A stretch of 64,000 nt of DNA from Polyangiaceae bacterium (lineage in GTDB: Bacteria > Myxococcota_A > Polyangia > Polyangiales > Polyangiaceae), in NCBI GenBank assembly GCA_019637265.1, contig JAHBVY010000001.1:1860001-1924000 (forward strand). The letters are read 5' to 3'. Under the pieces are notes generated by a model. That model was given only the letters and a program-made list of their open reading frames with translations, was not told the origin of the DNA and made no database searches. The number at the start of each line of letters is the position of its first letter. Position 1 is the stretch's first letter. The position numbers and the translations under genes are program-made. Shown one piece after another: positions 1-7,709 of the stretch.

Positions 1-1592
1 CAGAGCGCCGCCGCCCCGAGGACCCAAAGCGCCACCACGCCCGCCGCGCGGGCGCCGGACCGCGCCGCGAGCTCACGCAACAGCCGCAAGCGCAGCGCGG
101 CACCCAAGATCAACACCGCGAGCACCGCGCCCGGCGGGAGCCCCTTGGCGATCGACACCGCGGCGACCGGCACTGCGGCAGGTGCGCTGACTTGCGCCAA
201 CATCAGCAAGATCCCAACCCACAGCACGAGCAGCCCGGGCGAGCCGCGAAGCGCACCAGGGGGCATCACCTGCTCCAGGCCCGCCGCGAGCGCCAAACCA
301 AGCACCATCCACGCCCCCTGATGGTCCACCAAGAGCGCGAGCGCCCGTTGGCTACGCGCCGTGAGGCTCGAAGGCGTGGGGCCGTTCGGCGCGACGCGCG
401 ACGGATCGAGCGCCACCTCACCCGCGGGGCGCTCATCCCTAGCGCCATGAGCCGCCACGCCGGCGCGCGATGCGTCACCCTCACGGGTGCCCTGACCGTC
501 AGCATCACTCACCGGCGCGCTGCCCAGCAGCGCCCCGGAGACCCACGCGAGGAGCGCCGTCGTCACCAGCGCGGCGAAGGTCAGCGGAGCGCCTAAAAAG
601 ACCAGCGAGAGCAGCGCGAACGGGAGGCTCGAGAGCGGCGCCGCGAAGGCCCACGCGCCGAGGTCCAAAGCGCCACCACCCCGCGCACCGGAGCTCCTGG
701 CGCGAAGCGCCCCCGCACCGAGCGCCCACGCCGCGCGCGGCGCGCCACCTGCATCGCTACGCGAGGACCAAGCGGCGCTGAGCAGCGCGCCGAGCGTCCA
801 CGCCAAGAGCAGCGCCGGCCCCGCATCGAAGGCGAAGTGAGCGAGCCGAGCGAGCAGTGCACCTGACGATGGCTCCGCGTGATGGTGCCCGTGGGAGCCG
901 AAGGAGCCGAGCGCGCCCACCGCCGCCCCGAGCAGCGCCGCCCCCAGATCCAACGTGCGCTCGAGGGCGCCGCGCGGCGGGCTCTGGCGTAGGTCGTGCG
1001 CCACCACGTGGAGCACCAGGCCCGCCGTGAGCCCCGCCACCCACGCCACCACTTGGTCCACCCCCGCCGTCACCCAGTGCCCCAGCACCACGCCCAGCGC
1101 CGCGCTGAGCCCGAGCCCCACCGCGCGCGCCCCCGCTTGGTATTTCCGCGCGGCACCGCCGAACGCCAGCACCACCATCGCCGCCACCGGCACGGTGTGC
1201 GCCGCCAAGGCGAGCACCACGTCGTGGTGATCGTGCCCCACGTGATCGTGCTCCGAGAGCGCCCCCATGCTGAGGCCGTCACCCACTTGGTGCACCAAGA
1301 GGCCCACGTAACCGAGCTCGAGCCCCGCGCGCTCCCCCTGACCGCGGCGGAGACGGACGCTCAGCCCCTTCACGAGCGATGGCAACAGCAACCCGACGGC
1401 GAACACCACCAGCGCTCGCACGCCGAGCGCCCCGTACGCCTCCGGGAGCAAATGAGTGAGCACCACGGCGACGGACGCGGTCAGCGCGAAGCTACGGATC
1501 GGCCCCAGCCAGAGCCCTTTCGGACCCGGCAACAGGCCGAGCGCTGCCCCGAGCGAGACAGATCCCAGCGCGGCGGCCAGCGGCACCCACAC
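1..1592 (-). CDS. ZIP-like / permease-like metal transporter fusion (3' end outside window)
   Basis: An uninterrupted minus-strand frame of 530 codons runs off the left edge. The most upstream start is a GTG at 1592, with an in-frame TAG just upstream at 1604-1602. The N-terminal half reads like a ZIP (SLC39) metal transporter: THLLPEAY in a membrane helix, then LVHQVGDGLSMG followed by a His-rich stretch (HDHVGHDHHD), then LALAAHTVPVAAM, which corresponds to the paired metal-binding helices 4 and 5. A second His cluster (SHGHHH) follows. The C-terminal part is hydrophobic and contains PAAVPVAAVSIAKGLPPGA, reminiscent of the DUF318/SO_0444-type permease repeat, but the usual CSCG motif is not seen. 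It should sit in the inner membrane and move divalent metal such as Zn or Cu. Direction and the fusion itself are inferences. The frame was found by direct translation of the reverse strand. Confidence 0.7.
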   Translation of the reverse strand, partial: MWVPLAAALGSVSLGAALGLLPGPKGLWLGPIRSFALTASVAVVLTHLLPEAYGALGVRALVVFAVGLLLPSLVKGLSVRLRRGQGERAGLELGYVGLLVHQVGDGLSMGALSEHDHVGHDHHDVVLALAAHTVPVAAMVVLAFGGAARKYQAGARAVGLGLSAALGVVLGHWVTAGVDQVVAWVAGLTAGLVLHVVAHDLRQSPPRGALERTLDLGAALLGAAVGALGSFGSHGHHHAEPSSGALLARLAHFAFDAGPALLLAWTLGALLSAAWSSRSDAGGAPRAAWALGAGALRARSSGARGGGALDLGAWAFAAPLSSLPFALLSLVFLGAPLTFAALVTTALLAWVSGALLGSAPVSDADGQGTREGDASRAGVAAHGARDERPAGEVALDPSRVAPNGPTPSSLTARSQRALALLVDHQGAWMVLGLALAAGLEQVMPPGALRGSPGLLVLWVGILLMLAQVSAPAAVPVAAVSIAKGLPPGAVLAVLILGAALRLRLLRELAARSGARAAGVVALWVLGAAAL

Positions 1593-1655
1593 GCGGTCCG
1601 GCTATCGCAAATCAGCTACAGGTTCAACACGCTCGGCGTGAAGCGTGCGCTTACT

Positions 1656-1674
1656 ATTGCACTACTGATGCAAT
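1656..1674. promoter_or_regulatory. 19-bp inverted repeat, candidate operator
   Basis: ATTGCA, 7 bp, then TGCAAT forms a perfect 6-7-6 dyad. It lies in a short AT-richer patch 64 bp upstream of the metal-transporter start and upstream of the divergent gene. A metal-responsive regulator site is a reasonable guess. The sequence does not match a Fur, Zur or MerR consensus that I can name. Confidence 0.4.
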
Positions 1675-1774
1675 TGCTCCAAGGCAGCGCGCGCCACCCG
1701 CGTGAGCCCAAGGCCTCGAGCACCTGCCCCGCATTTCGCCCCTCAGCGCGGCCAGGTGCTGGCAGAATGGGGCA

Positions 1775-2527
1775 TTGCCCAGCTCCTCCGATCCGGACGA
1801 TACCCAGCCCGACGTCAGCGCGCCGGCTGACCCCGGCGCGCCCGCCGACCGAAGCCCAGCGCCGCGTCCTGCGCCTGACAAGCCGCGCGGCGCCCGCCTG
1901 CGCCTACCCATGCTGGGCCGTCACCCGCGCGACCCACCGCCGCAGGACCGCATGAAGGGGATCTCCATCGCGGCGTTCGTCCAGTGGTACGCGACCTCGG
2001 GCGACCCTGAGCGCCTGCGGGCGGTGATCGGCCGCCTGCGCCCCGAGCACCAGGCGCTGCTCGCACCGGAGCGGCCGAGCGCGGGCATCATCGCCAGCAC
2101 CTGGTACCCGTCGGCGCTGGTACATGAGCTGCTCGACGGGCTGACGGAGGGCCTGAGCGAGCGCGAGCTGGACGATCTCGCCGAGCGCGGCGAGGGCGCG
2201 ATCATGGACGCCACGCTGCACGGCACCCACCGCCTGTTCTTCCGCATGCTGGTGACCCCCGAGCGCTACGCGCGCTACTCGCAGGCGCTGTGGGGCCGCT
2301 TCTTCGACTCAGGGCGCGTCGAGTCGTGGGTGGACGGGCGCACCGTCTCCAACCGCGTGAGCGGCTGGCGCGGCTACCACTGCTTCATCTGCAAGATGAA
2401 CCGCGAGGCCCTACGCATCATCCACCAGGCCATGGGCGAGGAGGTGCTCGGCGTGGACGCCGGTGACTGTCGCGCCGCCGGGGCGCTCAGCTGCGTGACC
2501 CACGTGCGCCTCGCCCCCCGGCGCTGA
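1775..2527 (+). CDS. Myxobacterial V4R/heme-NO-binding-like protein
   Basis: Cytoplasmic protein of 250 residues from a TTG at 1775. An ATG at 1952 (MKGISIAAFVQWYA) would give 191 residues, and it begins the part that looks conserved. The first 59 residues are Pro/Ala/Asp-rich and may be untranslated. The C-terminal pattern, GWRGYHCFIC about 55 residues before the end and then CRAAGALSCVTHVRL, resembles the closing Cys...C strand pair of V4R/HNOB-type small-molecule-binding domains and of the DUF2378-like paralogue family of myxobacteria. No enzymatic motif is visible. The gene diverges from the metal transporter with the 19-bp dyad between them, so shared control is possible. Family assignment is tentative; existence of the gene is likely. 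Confidence 0.6.
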   Translation: MPSSSDPDDTQPDVSAPADPGAPADRSPAPRPAPDKPRGARLRLPMLGRHPRDPPPQDRMKGISIAAFVQWYATSGDPERLRAVIGRLRPEHQALLAPERPSAGIIASTWYPSALVHELLDGLTEGLSERELDDLAERGEGAIMDATLHGTHRLFFRMLVTPERYARYSQALWGRFFDSGRVESWVDGRTVSNRVSGWRGYHCFICKMNREALRIIHQAMGEEVLGVDAGDCRAAGALSCVTHVRLAPRR

Positions 2528-2538
2528 ACGAGGCAAGT

Positions 2539-2570
2539 CGAGGGGGCCACCTCGTTTTACCCTTTTTTTT
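2539..2570 (+). terminator. Probable intrinsic terminator
   Basis: CGAGG / CCTCG stem (2539-2543 with 2550-2554, loop of 6) followed by TTTT and, 4 bases later, a T8 run. It lies 11 bp after the stop of the upstream gene. The T8 run is shared with the T/G element at 2563. Confidence 0.55.
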
Positions 2571-2594
2571 GGGGGGGGGTTGGACGGCACCGCG
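2563..2594 (+). repeat. T/G-tract dispersed element, type A (copy 1)
   Basis: T8 then G9, followed by TTGGACGGCACCGCG. This is one of the two longest copies. It lies in the 71-bp gap between two convergent genes and ends 4 bp from the stop codon of the hydrolase gene. Confidence 0.9.
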
Positions 2595-2598
2595 ACTG

Positions 2599-3477
2599 CT
2601 AGCGCCTCAAGAAGCGGAGCGCCTCGGCGAGCTGCGCGTCGGTCATGCTGTGGCCCACCTTCGGTCGCGCCTTCACCTGGTGCGGCCAACCGAGGCGCTT
2701 CAGCAGCTTCCCGAAGCCGTCCGCGTCCTTGCGCGCGCTGGTGTCCTTGAGCCCGTACCCCACGTAGATCGGCGGCCGCTGCTTCACGCCGCGGGCCCGC
2801 TGCTCCAAGTAGTTGGCGCCGCCTCCCGCCAAGGTGGCGTAGCCGTTGGCCTCGAAGGCGCCGCGCAGCGCGAGGCTCGAGGCATAGTACGCCCCATTCG
2901 AGAAGCCGATGAGGAGCACCCGTTTGTAAGCCTCACGACCCGTCTCGAGCAGCGCGCGCGCCTCACGCCACTCCAAGAACAGGCTGGGCTCGTGCTCCGC
3001 CTGGAGCGCGCTGCGCGTGGGCCACGTCCACCAGCGCTCCATATCCTTGGGCCCCACCCCACGGCGCCCGCGCGGCGCCAACAGATCGAAGCCGTTCGCG
3101 CGCGCGGCGCGCACCAGCGCGCGCTGCTGGTTGTGCTGCCAGCCAGAGTCCCCCTTCACCACGCCATGCAGGAAGATGACCAAGGTGTCGGTCGGCTCCT
3201 TCGAGCCTAGCTCGAAGGCGCACACCGCGCAGTCGTCACAGCTGAGCTCGAGCCGGCGGAGCTCCGGAGCGCACCAGTGTTGGTCCGCTTCACTGGGTGC
3301 TTGGTCAGGGTCACTAGGTGATGGATCGGTGTCTCGCGGTGCCTCGTCATTCGGTGACTTATCGCCTGGTGCCTGGTCGGTGGGCGGAGCGCTCTGGAGC
3401 ACTTCAGGGGACGGTGCGCTGAGCAGCGACACGCCGAGCCATGCCAAACCCCCAAAACCCCAAGCGGACCAGCTCAT
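2599..3477 (-). CDS. Secreted alpha/beta hydrolase
   Basis: 292 residues from an ATG at 3477, preceded by GAGGA about 8 nt upstream; a longer reading frame to 3666 has no support. An N-terminal hydrophobic segment (MSWSAWGFGGLAWLGVSLL) looks like a signal peptide. It is followed by a low-complexity Asp/Pro/Ser linker (residues 30-65) and four clustered Cys (CAPELRRLELSCDDCAVC). The catalytic domain contains VIFLHGVVKG (oxyanion strand), GFSNGAYY (the G-x-S-x-G nucleophile elbow), a GLKD Asp region and a late GHS His, in the order expected of an esterase/depolymerase-type hydrolase. The substrate cannot be told. A copy of the dispersed T/G element encodes residues 7-12 of the signal peptide, so the element has become coding sequence here. 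Confidence 0.8.
   Translation of the reverse strand: MSWSAWGFGGLAWLGVSLLSAPSPEVLQSAPPTDQAPGDKSPNDEAPRDTDPSPSDPDQAPSEADQHWCAPELRRLELSCDDCAVCAFELGSKEPTDTLVIFLHGVVKGDSGWQHNQQRALVRAARANGFDLLAPRGRRGVGPKDMERWWTWPTRSALQAEHEPSLFLEWREARALLETGREAYKRVLLIGFSNGAYYASSLALRGAFEANGYATLAGGGANYLEQRARGVKQRPPIYVGYGLKDTSARKDADGFGKLLKRLGWPHQVKARPKVGHSMTDAQLAEALRFLRR
3442..3457 (-). repeat. T/G-tract element, type B, inside a coding sequence
   Basis: On the minus strand it reads TTTTGGGGGTTTGGCA and encodes GFGGLA within the signal peptide of the hydrolase gene. Confidence 0.8.
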
Positions 3478-3665
3478 GGATGAGTCCTCAGGACGGACTG
3501 ATGCAGCTCGACGCTTCGATTCGCTAAATTGACTATTGCGATCGGAGGCGGGAGGACCACGCAGGGGGTGTAGCTGGCGAGCCGATGGCTCGCAACCCGA
3601 CGGCTGCGACGTCAGCGCAGCGCCAAGCGACGCGTGGCGGGCGGCGACGTGCTCCGCGCCGATCA

Positions 3666-4820
3666 CTACTCCGAGGTCCCGCCGTCACAGCGCCGGAGCT
3701 CCGCTGCGCGCGCCACGAGCGAAGCGCCAGGGAAGAGCTCGAGCCAGCTCGCGTGAGGGATCTGCACCGGCACCAGCCCGCGCTCGGGTAGCGGCCTCCC
3801 TCGATCCCACGCGAGCGACGCGCCCGCGCGCAGCACGCCCACCTGAGCCGCGCGTGACCCGCGCCACACCCCGATGGCAACGTCCACCGCGCAAGGCCGG
3901 GCGTCCACCCGGCGCGGCAAGGCGTAGCGCTCACCCCCCGCGTAGGAGACGCGCGCGGCTGACCGAGGCTCGAAGCGGAGCACCTCGCGCCGCACCCAGC
4001 CGCTCACCAGCTCACCCCCCTGCGCGTACCCCACGCGCACCCAACCCTCGCGCTGTTGAAACAGCGAGAGCTCGAGCCACTCACCGCGCGCGAGGTGAAC
4101 CACGACCTCGTCTCGTGTTGGTGAGTCATCCGCACCTCCTGAGCCCGAGCCACCGGCGTGTGCTTCCGGGCCGCGCGCTGGTGAGCCTTCAGGACCTTCT
4201 GGCTCGGGGTGCCCTCCATCGCGCGGCGCCTGAAGCAGCGTCAGGCGCTGCCCGCCGCTCACGTAGCCATAGCCGGTCCTGGGCAGCAGCGAGAGCGCCG
4301 CCCAGGCGTCGTACTCCACGCGGCTCAGGCTGAGCTCGTCGCAGCGGAAGCTCCAGCGCACCCGATCATCCGAAGCCGGCCGAAGCGGCCCCGAGAGGCG
4401 TCGCTCGATCGCCGCGACGTCGCCCTGCACCGACTCGAGCGCGCCGCTCGCGCCGGGCAACAGCGTGTAAGCGCCACGCGGCTCGGCGCGCCGTGGGAAC
4501 ACCCGCGCTCGCTCGAGCTCCGTATGAGCAGTGAGGCTGAAGAATCCATCATTCGCGCTGACTAGAACGCCCGAGGCGCCCACGCTGAGCACCGCGGGCG
4601 CGCGGAACACGTGACCGAAGGGCTGCTCACCGACGGCGGCAGCGAGCGGCAGCGGCGCGCCCCAGCTTCGATGCGGGGGGCTCGTGTGGACGCGACACGC
4701 CGCTTGCTTCGGCGGCTCGAGCGCCGAGGCGTGGAAATCCGCGGGGCTCGCGGCGGGCCTCGCTGAAGCGCAGCCCAGCACGCTCACGACACCCAGCGCC
4801 ATGACGAGCTGCGGCGCCAT
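3666..4820 (-). CDS. Putative lipoprotein with SH3-like segment
   Basis: 384 residues if translation begins at the ATG at 4820 (MAPQLVMALG...); an in-frame ATG at 4802 is also possible, and a longer frame to 4937 is Arg-rich and unlikely. The N terminus ends in a lipobox-like VSVLGC, predicting outer-membrane lipid anchoring. The rest is beta-rich with no enzyme motif I recognise. A Gly/Ser/Glu-rich linker (about residues 215-245) precedes a segment with EGWVRVGYAQGGELVSGWV, the sort of pattern seen in bacterial SH3-like repeats. It diverges from the phosphodiester-glycosidase lipoprotein gene at 5026, with about 200 bp of shared upstream sequence. Function unknown. Confidence 0.65.
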   Translation of the reverse strand: MAPQLVMALGVVSVLGCASARPAASPADFHASALEPPKQAACRVHTSPPHRSWGAPLPLAAAVGEQPFGHVFRAPAVLSVGASGVLVSANDGFFSLTAHTELERARVFPRRAEPRGAYTLLPGASGALESVQGDVAAIERRLSGPLRPASDDRVRWSFRCDELSLSRVEYDAWAALSLLPRTGYGYVSGGQRLTLLQAPRDGGHPEPEGPEGSPARGPEAHAGGSGSGGADDSPTRDEVVVHLARGEWLELSLFQQREGWVRVGYAQGGELVSGWVRREVLRFEPRSAARVSYAGGERYALPRRVDARPCAVDVAIGVWRGSRAAQVGVLRAGASLAWDRGRPLPERGLVPVQIPHASWLELFPGASLVARAAELRRCDGGTSE

Positions 4821-5025
4821 GACAGGCGCCTTGACGAAGCGCGGCGCTTTGCCGGAGCGCAGCGCGCACCTCACGAGGCGGGCACCCACGAAGCGCCCCT
4901 CACGACCCAGCCGCGATCTCACACCCACGCGCCGCACTCGTCGCTCCTCGTCCTCGCTACGGTGCCGGCGCTACCACGCGCGCATCGGAGGAGCCACCTG
5001 CGCCCTCGTCGAGTATGCTCGCGCG

Positions 5026-6138
5026 ATGCTCAGGAGGGCCCACCGACTCGCGCCGCGCAGCGCTGCATTTCAAGGGAGAGGGCGCGGCGTGACGCTGAGC
5101 GCCGCGCTGGCGCTGCTGAGCTGCGCCGAGGCCCCGCCGCCGCGCGACGCGTCGCAACCCCCACCCGCGCCAGCGAGCCCAGCCGCTGAGCCGCGCGCCG
5201 AGGGCGCCGCGGACACGGCAGGCTCCAGTGAAACGAAGGCGCCCGACGCCGCACCCCCGCCGAGCCGCTTGGCGTCCGGCGTGTTCCCGCCACCGAACCT
5301 CGCGCCGCCGTTCGAGCGCAGCGCCCAACCGGGGGACGGTGAGTGGACGCCGGTGCCCGAAGCAGGCGAGGTCGACGGCGCGCCCATCGTCTACACCACG
5401 AGCCTCCGCCCCCACCCCTTCAAGCGCTTCAGCTACGTCCAGGTGGCGGCCATCGATCTCAGCCGCGTGGAGCTGCACTTGGCCGCCGGCTCGAAGGAGC
5501 CGCTCAGCGACGCGCTCCCACCCGAAGCGCGCCCGGGGATGGTCCCTGAGGCTTCTCAATCACGGCTCGCGGCGGTGTTCAACGGCGGCTTCATGACGCG
5601 CCACGGGGGCCACGGCATGGGGCTCGGCGAGGTCGATTTAGTCAGCCCACGTGATGAGCTGTGCACCGTGGCGTTGCTGCCGGACGGCGGCGTCAAGATC
5701 GCCAGCTGGGAGCGCCTGCGCGGCGAGCGTGAGGGCCTCTCCGCGTTTCGTCAGAGCCCCTGGTGCTTGGTGGAGGACGGCGCAACGAGCCCCAAGGTGA
5801 AGTCCCACGAGCAGCGCCGTTACGGCTTGAGCGCCGAGGGCAAGCTCGAGATCCGTCGCTCGGCGGTGGCGGTGAGCCGCGATGAGCGCACGCTCTACTA
5901 CGCCGTGGGTGAGGAGCAGACGCCGGAGCTGATCGCGCAGGCCATGCTGCACCTGGGCGTCGAGAGCGCGGCGCAGCTCGACATCAACTGGAGCTACACC
6001 CGCTTCTTGTTCTTCCAAGAGACGGACGGCGCGCTGCAGGTGACGCGGAGCTTGCTCCCCAAGATGAAGTACACGAAGACGGGCTACGTCGCGCGGAGTC
6101 AGGAGCGCGACTTCTTCTACGTCTTGAGGCAGAAGTGA
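5026..6138 (+). CDS. Phosphodiester glycosidase (NAGPA/DUF2233) family lipoprotein
   Basis: 370 residues from the ATG at 5026, which gives an Arg-rich n-region before the hydrophobic stretch and lipobox (LALLSC). A GTG at 5089, with GGGAGAGG 7 nt upstream, is a good alternative start. After a Pro/Ala linker (residues about 35-105) the domain contains FSYVQVAAIDLSRVELHLAAG, then AAVFNGGFMTRHGGHGMG, then AQLDINWS. The order and the FNGGF motif match the NAGPA-like phosphodiester glycosidase family, which cleaves sugar phosphodiesters and often acts on cell-envelope polysaccharide. It is periplasmic or outer-membrane anchored. The next gene overlaps its stop codon by 4 bp, so they are cotranscribed. 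Confidence 0.8.
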   Translation: MLRRAHRLAPRSAAFQGRGRGVTLSAALALLSCAEAPPPRDASQPPPAPASPAAEPRAEGAADTAGSSETKAPDAAPPPSRLASGVFPPPNLAPPFERSAQPGDGEWTPVPEAGEVDGAPIVYTTSLRPHPFKRFSYVQVAAIDLSRVELHLAAGSKEPLSDALPPEARPGMVPEASQSRLAAVFNGGFMTRHGGHGMGLGEVDLVSPRDELCTVALLPDGGVKIASWERLRGEREGLSAFRQSPWCLVEDGATSPKVKSHEQRRYGLSAEGKLEIRRSAVAVSRDERTLYYAVGEEQTPELIAQAMLHLGVESAAQLDINWSYTRFLFFQETDGALQVTRSLLPKMKYTKTGYVARSQERDFFYVLRQK

Positions 6139-6500
6139 CACTCGATGAGTCATCTCAGCTGACTGAAGCGCTCGACTGCCTCGCCTGCTCGGCCTGCTGC
6201 CGGATGGCGGGGCCCGGGCACGTGCTGGTGCCGGCGGAGGACATCGTGCGCTGGCAGCGCGCGGGGCGCAGCGACCTGGTCGCGAGCTTGGTGGAGGGCC
6301 ACTTCAGCGAGCGCGCCTTCCCCACCCGTGAGGACGGCGCCTGCCGATACCTCGGCACCGCCGCGAGCCCCCACGCGTGCTCCATCTACGCAGACCGCGG
6401 GACCACCTGCCGCGAGTTCGAGCGCGGCAGCCCGCAGTGCCACCAGTACCGCCGCGAGGCTGGGCTCGAGCCTCCACGTGAGGGCGCGCGGCCACGCTGA
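6135..6500 (+). CDS. YkgJ-type cysteine-cluster protein
   Basis: 121 residues. The GTG start overlaps the previous stop (GTGA) and has GAGG about 8 nt upstream, so translation is coupled. The Cys pattern is C15-x2-C18-x2-C21-C22 near the N terminus, followed by CRYL, HAC, TTC and PQC further on. This is the arrangement of the YkgJ/Fli-B-like family annotated as zinc- or iron-chelating. No signal peptide is visible, so it is likely cytoplasmic. Its role is unknown, as for most of the family. It sits between two lipoprotein genes. Confidence 0.85.
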   Translation: MTLDESSQLTEALDCLACSACCRMAGPGHVLVPAEDIVRWQRAGRSDLVASLVEGHFSERAFPTREDGACRYLGTAASPHACSIYADRGTTCREFERGSPQCHQYRREAGLEPPREGARPR

Positions 6501-6560
6501 GCCTTGACATGAAGGCCGCTCCGACTTGGCGCAGCCGCCATCATCGTCTAGTGGAGCGAC

Positions 6561-7688
6561 ATGCGTCGTCTGTTCGCTGTCCCGCTCGCCGTCGTCGTCG
6601 CCTGTGCCGCGACGCCCCCGGAGCCCGCCGAGAGCCCGCGCGGGCCCAGCTCCCATGAAGGCAACCACCTGGGCCACGCCGACGTGGCGTCTGAGGCGGA
6701 CGCCGGCGCGCTGGACGCGAGCTCCCTCACGGAGGTGAGCTCCACGGACGCTGACGCGAGCGCTCCGTCCGAGGGCCCCAGCGCCTGCCCCGAGAACATG
6801 GCGCTCGTGGAGGGCGACTACTGCACCCAGGTGGAGCAGAAGTGCAAGAAGAGCTGGTTCGACAAGTCGAACAAGAAGACGGTGTGTGAGGAGTTCGAGG
6901 CGCCGAGCCGCTGCGTGGGGCAGAAGGTGAAGAAGCGCTTCTGCATCGACAAGTACGAGTGGCCGAACGTCGCCGGGGTGCGGCCCGAGGTGATGAACAA
7001 CTTCTACCAGGCGCAGGTGAAGTGCGCCGCGGTGGGCAAGCGCATGTGCACCGAGAGCGAGTGGACGATGTCCTGCGAGGGGCCCGAGCTCAAACCTTAT
7101 CCATATGGATATTCTCGGGACGCCACCAAGTGCAACGGTGACCACCCGTGGGACGGCCCCAACATGACCTTGGTGGCGCGCCGCGATCCGAAGGAGCTCG
7201 CGCGGCTGTGGCGCGGGGTGCCTTCAGGCAGCCAACCGGAGTGCGTGAGCGACTACGGCGTGCACGACCTCCCGGGCAACGCGGATGAGGTGGTGCAGAG
7301 CGAGCAGACCAGCAGCGACTGGCGCGGCAAATACTCCAGCGTGCACACCGGGGGGCCTTGGTACAAAGGCGTGAGGAACCAGTGCCGCCCGAAGATCTAC
7401 ACCCACGACGAGGGCTTTTATTACTACTTCCTGAGCTTCCGCTGCTGCGCGGAGCCGGACGGCGGTGAGAACGATCCGCTCACCATGCACCAGCGGCGCG
7501 CCCGCTGGGACATGGGTCGCGTGGAGCGCCTGGCGCGCTTCACCGTGGACGAGATGAAGGAGAAGCTCGAGCTGAAGCAGCGCGGGGAGTGCACCTGCAA
7601 GGCGAACGACACGCTGTGCAAGACCATGTGCGGCACCCTGCTCGGCCCGAACGCGAAGGACGCCGACCCGAAGGCGCCGCGCGACTGA
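6561..7688 (+). CDS. Lipoprotein with formylglycine-generating-enzyme-like (SUMF1) fold
   Basis: 375 residues, ATG at 6561 with GGAG just upstream. MRRLFAVPLAVVVAC is a lipoprotein signal. After an Ala/Asp/Ser linker (residues 20-72) the domain runs CPENMALVEGDYC, FCIDKYEWPN, CAAVGKRMCTESEWTMSCEG, and YGVHDLPGNADEVV. This is the typical order of the FGE/SUMF1 fold (the last being the D-x-x-GN-x-x-E-x-V motif). Many Cys suggest disulphides outside the cytoplasm. Most such bacterial secreted proteins are not true sulphatase activators, so catalysis is doubtful. A Lys/Cys-rich tail (ECTCKANDTLCKTMC) is unusual. It lies 60 bp after the YkgJ gene and 21 bp before the acyl-CoA synthetase gene. Confidence 0.8.
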   Translation: MRRLFAVPLAVVVACAATPPEPAESPRGPSSHEGNHLGHADVASEADAGALDASSLTEVSSTDADASAPSEGPSACPENMALVEGDYCTQVEQKCKKSWFDKSNKKTVCEEFEAPSRCVGQKVKKRFCIDKYEWPNVAGVRPEVMNNFYQAQVKCAAVGKRMCTESEWTMSCEGPELKPYPYGYSRDATKCNGDHPWDGPNMTLVARRDPKELARLWRGVPSGSQPECVSDYGVHDLPGNADEVVQSEQTSSDWRGKYSSVHTGGPWYKGVRNQCRPKIYTHDEGFYYYFLSFRCCAEPDGGENDPLTMHQRRARWDMGRVERLARFTVDEMKEKLELKQRGECTCKANDTLCKTMCGTLLGPNAKDADPKAPRD

Positions 7689-7709
7689 CGCACGATCACG
7701 AGGTGACTC

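Noticed and set aside
996-1955. Long plus-strand frame over the metal transporter
   Set aside because: Its translation is Arg/His/Pro-rich low-complexity sequence typical of the antisense of a GC-rich gene; the minus frame shows real family motifs.
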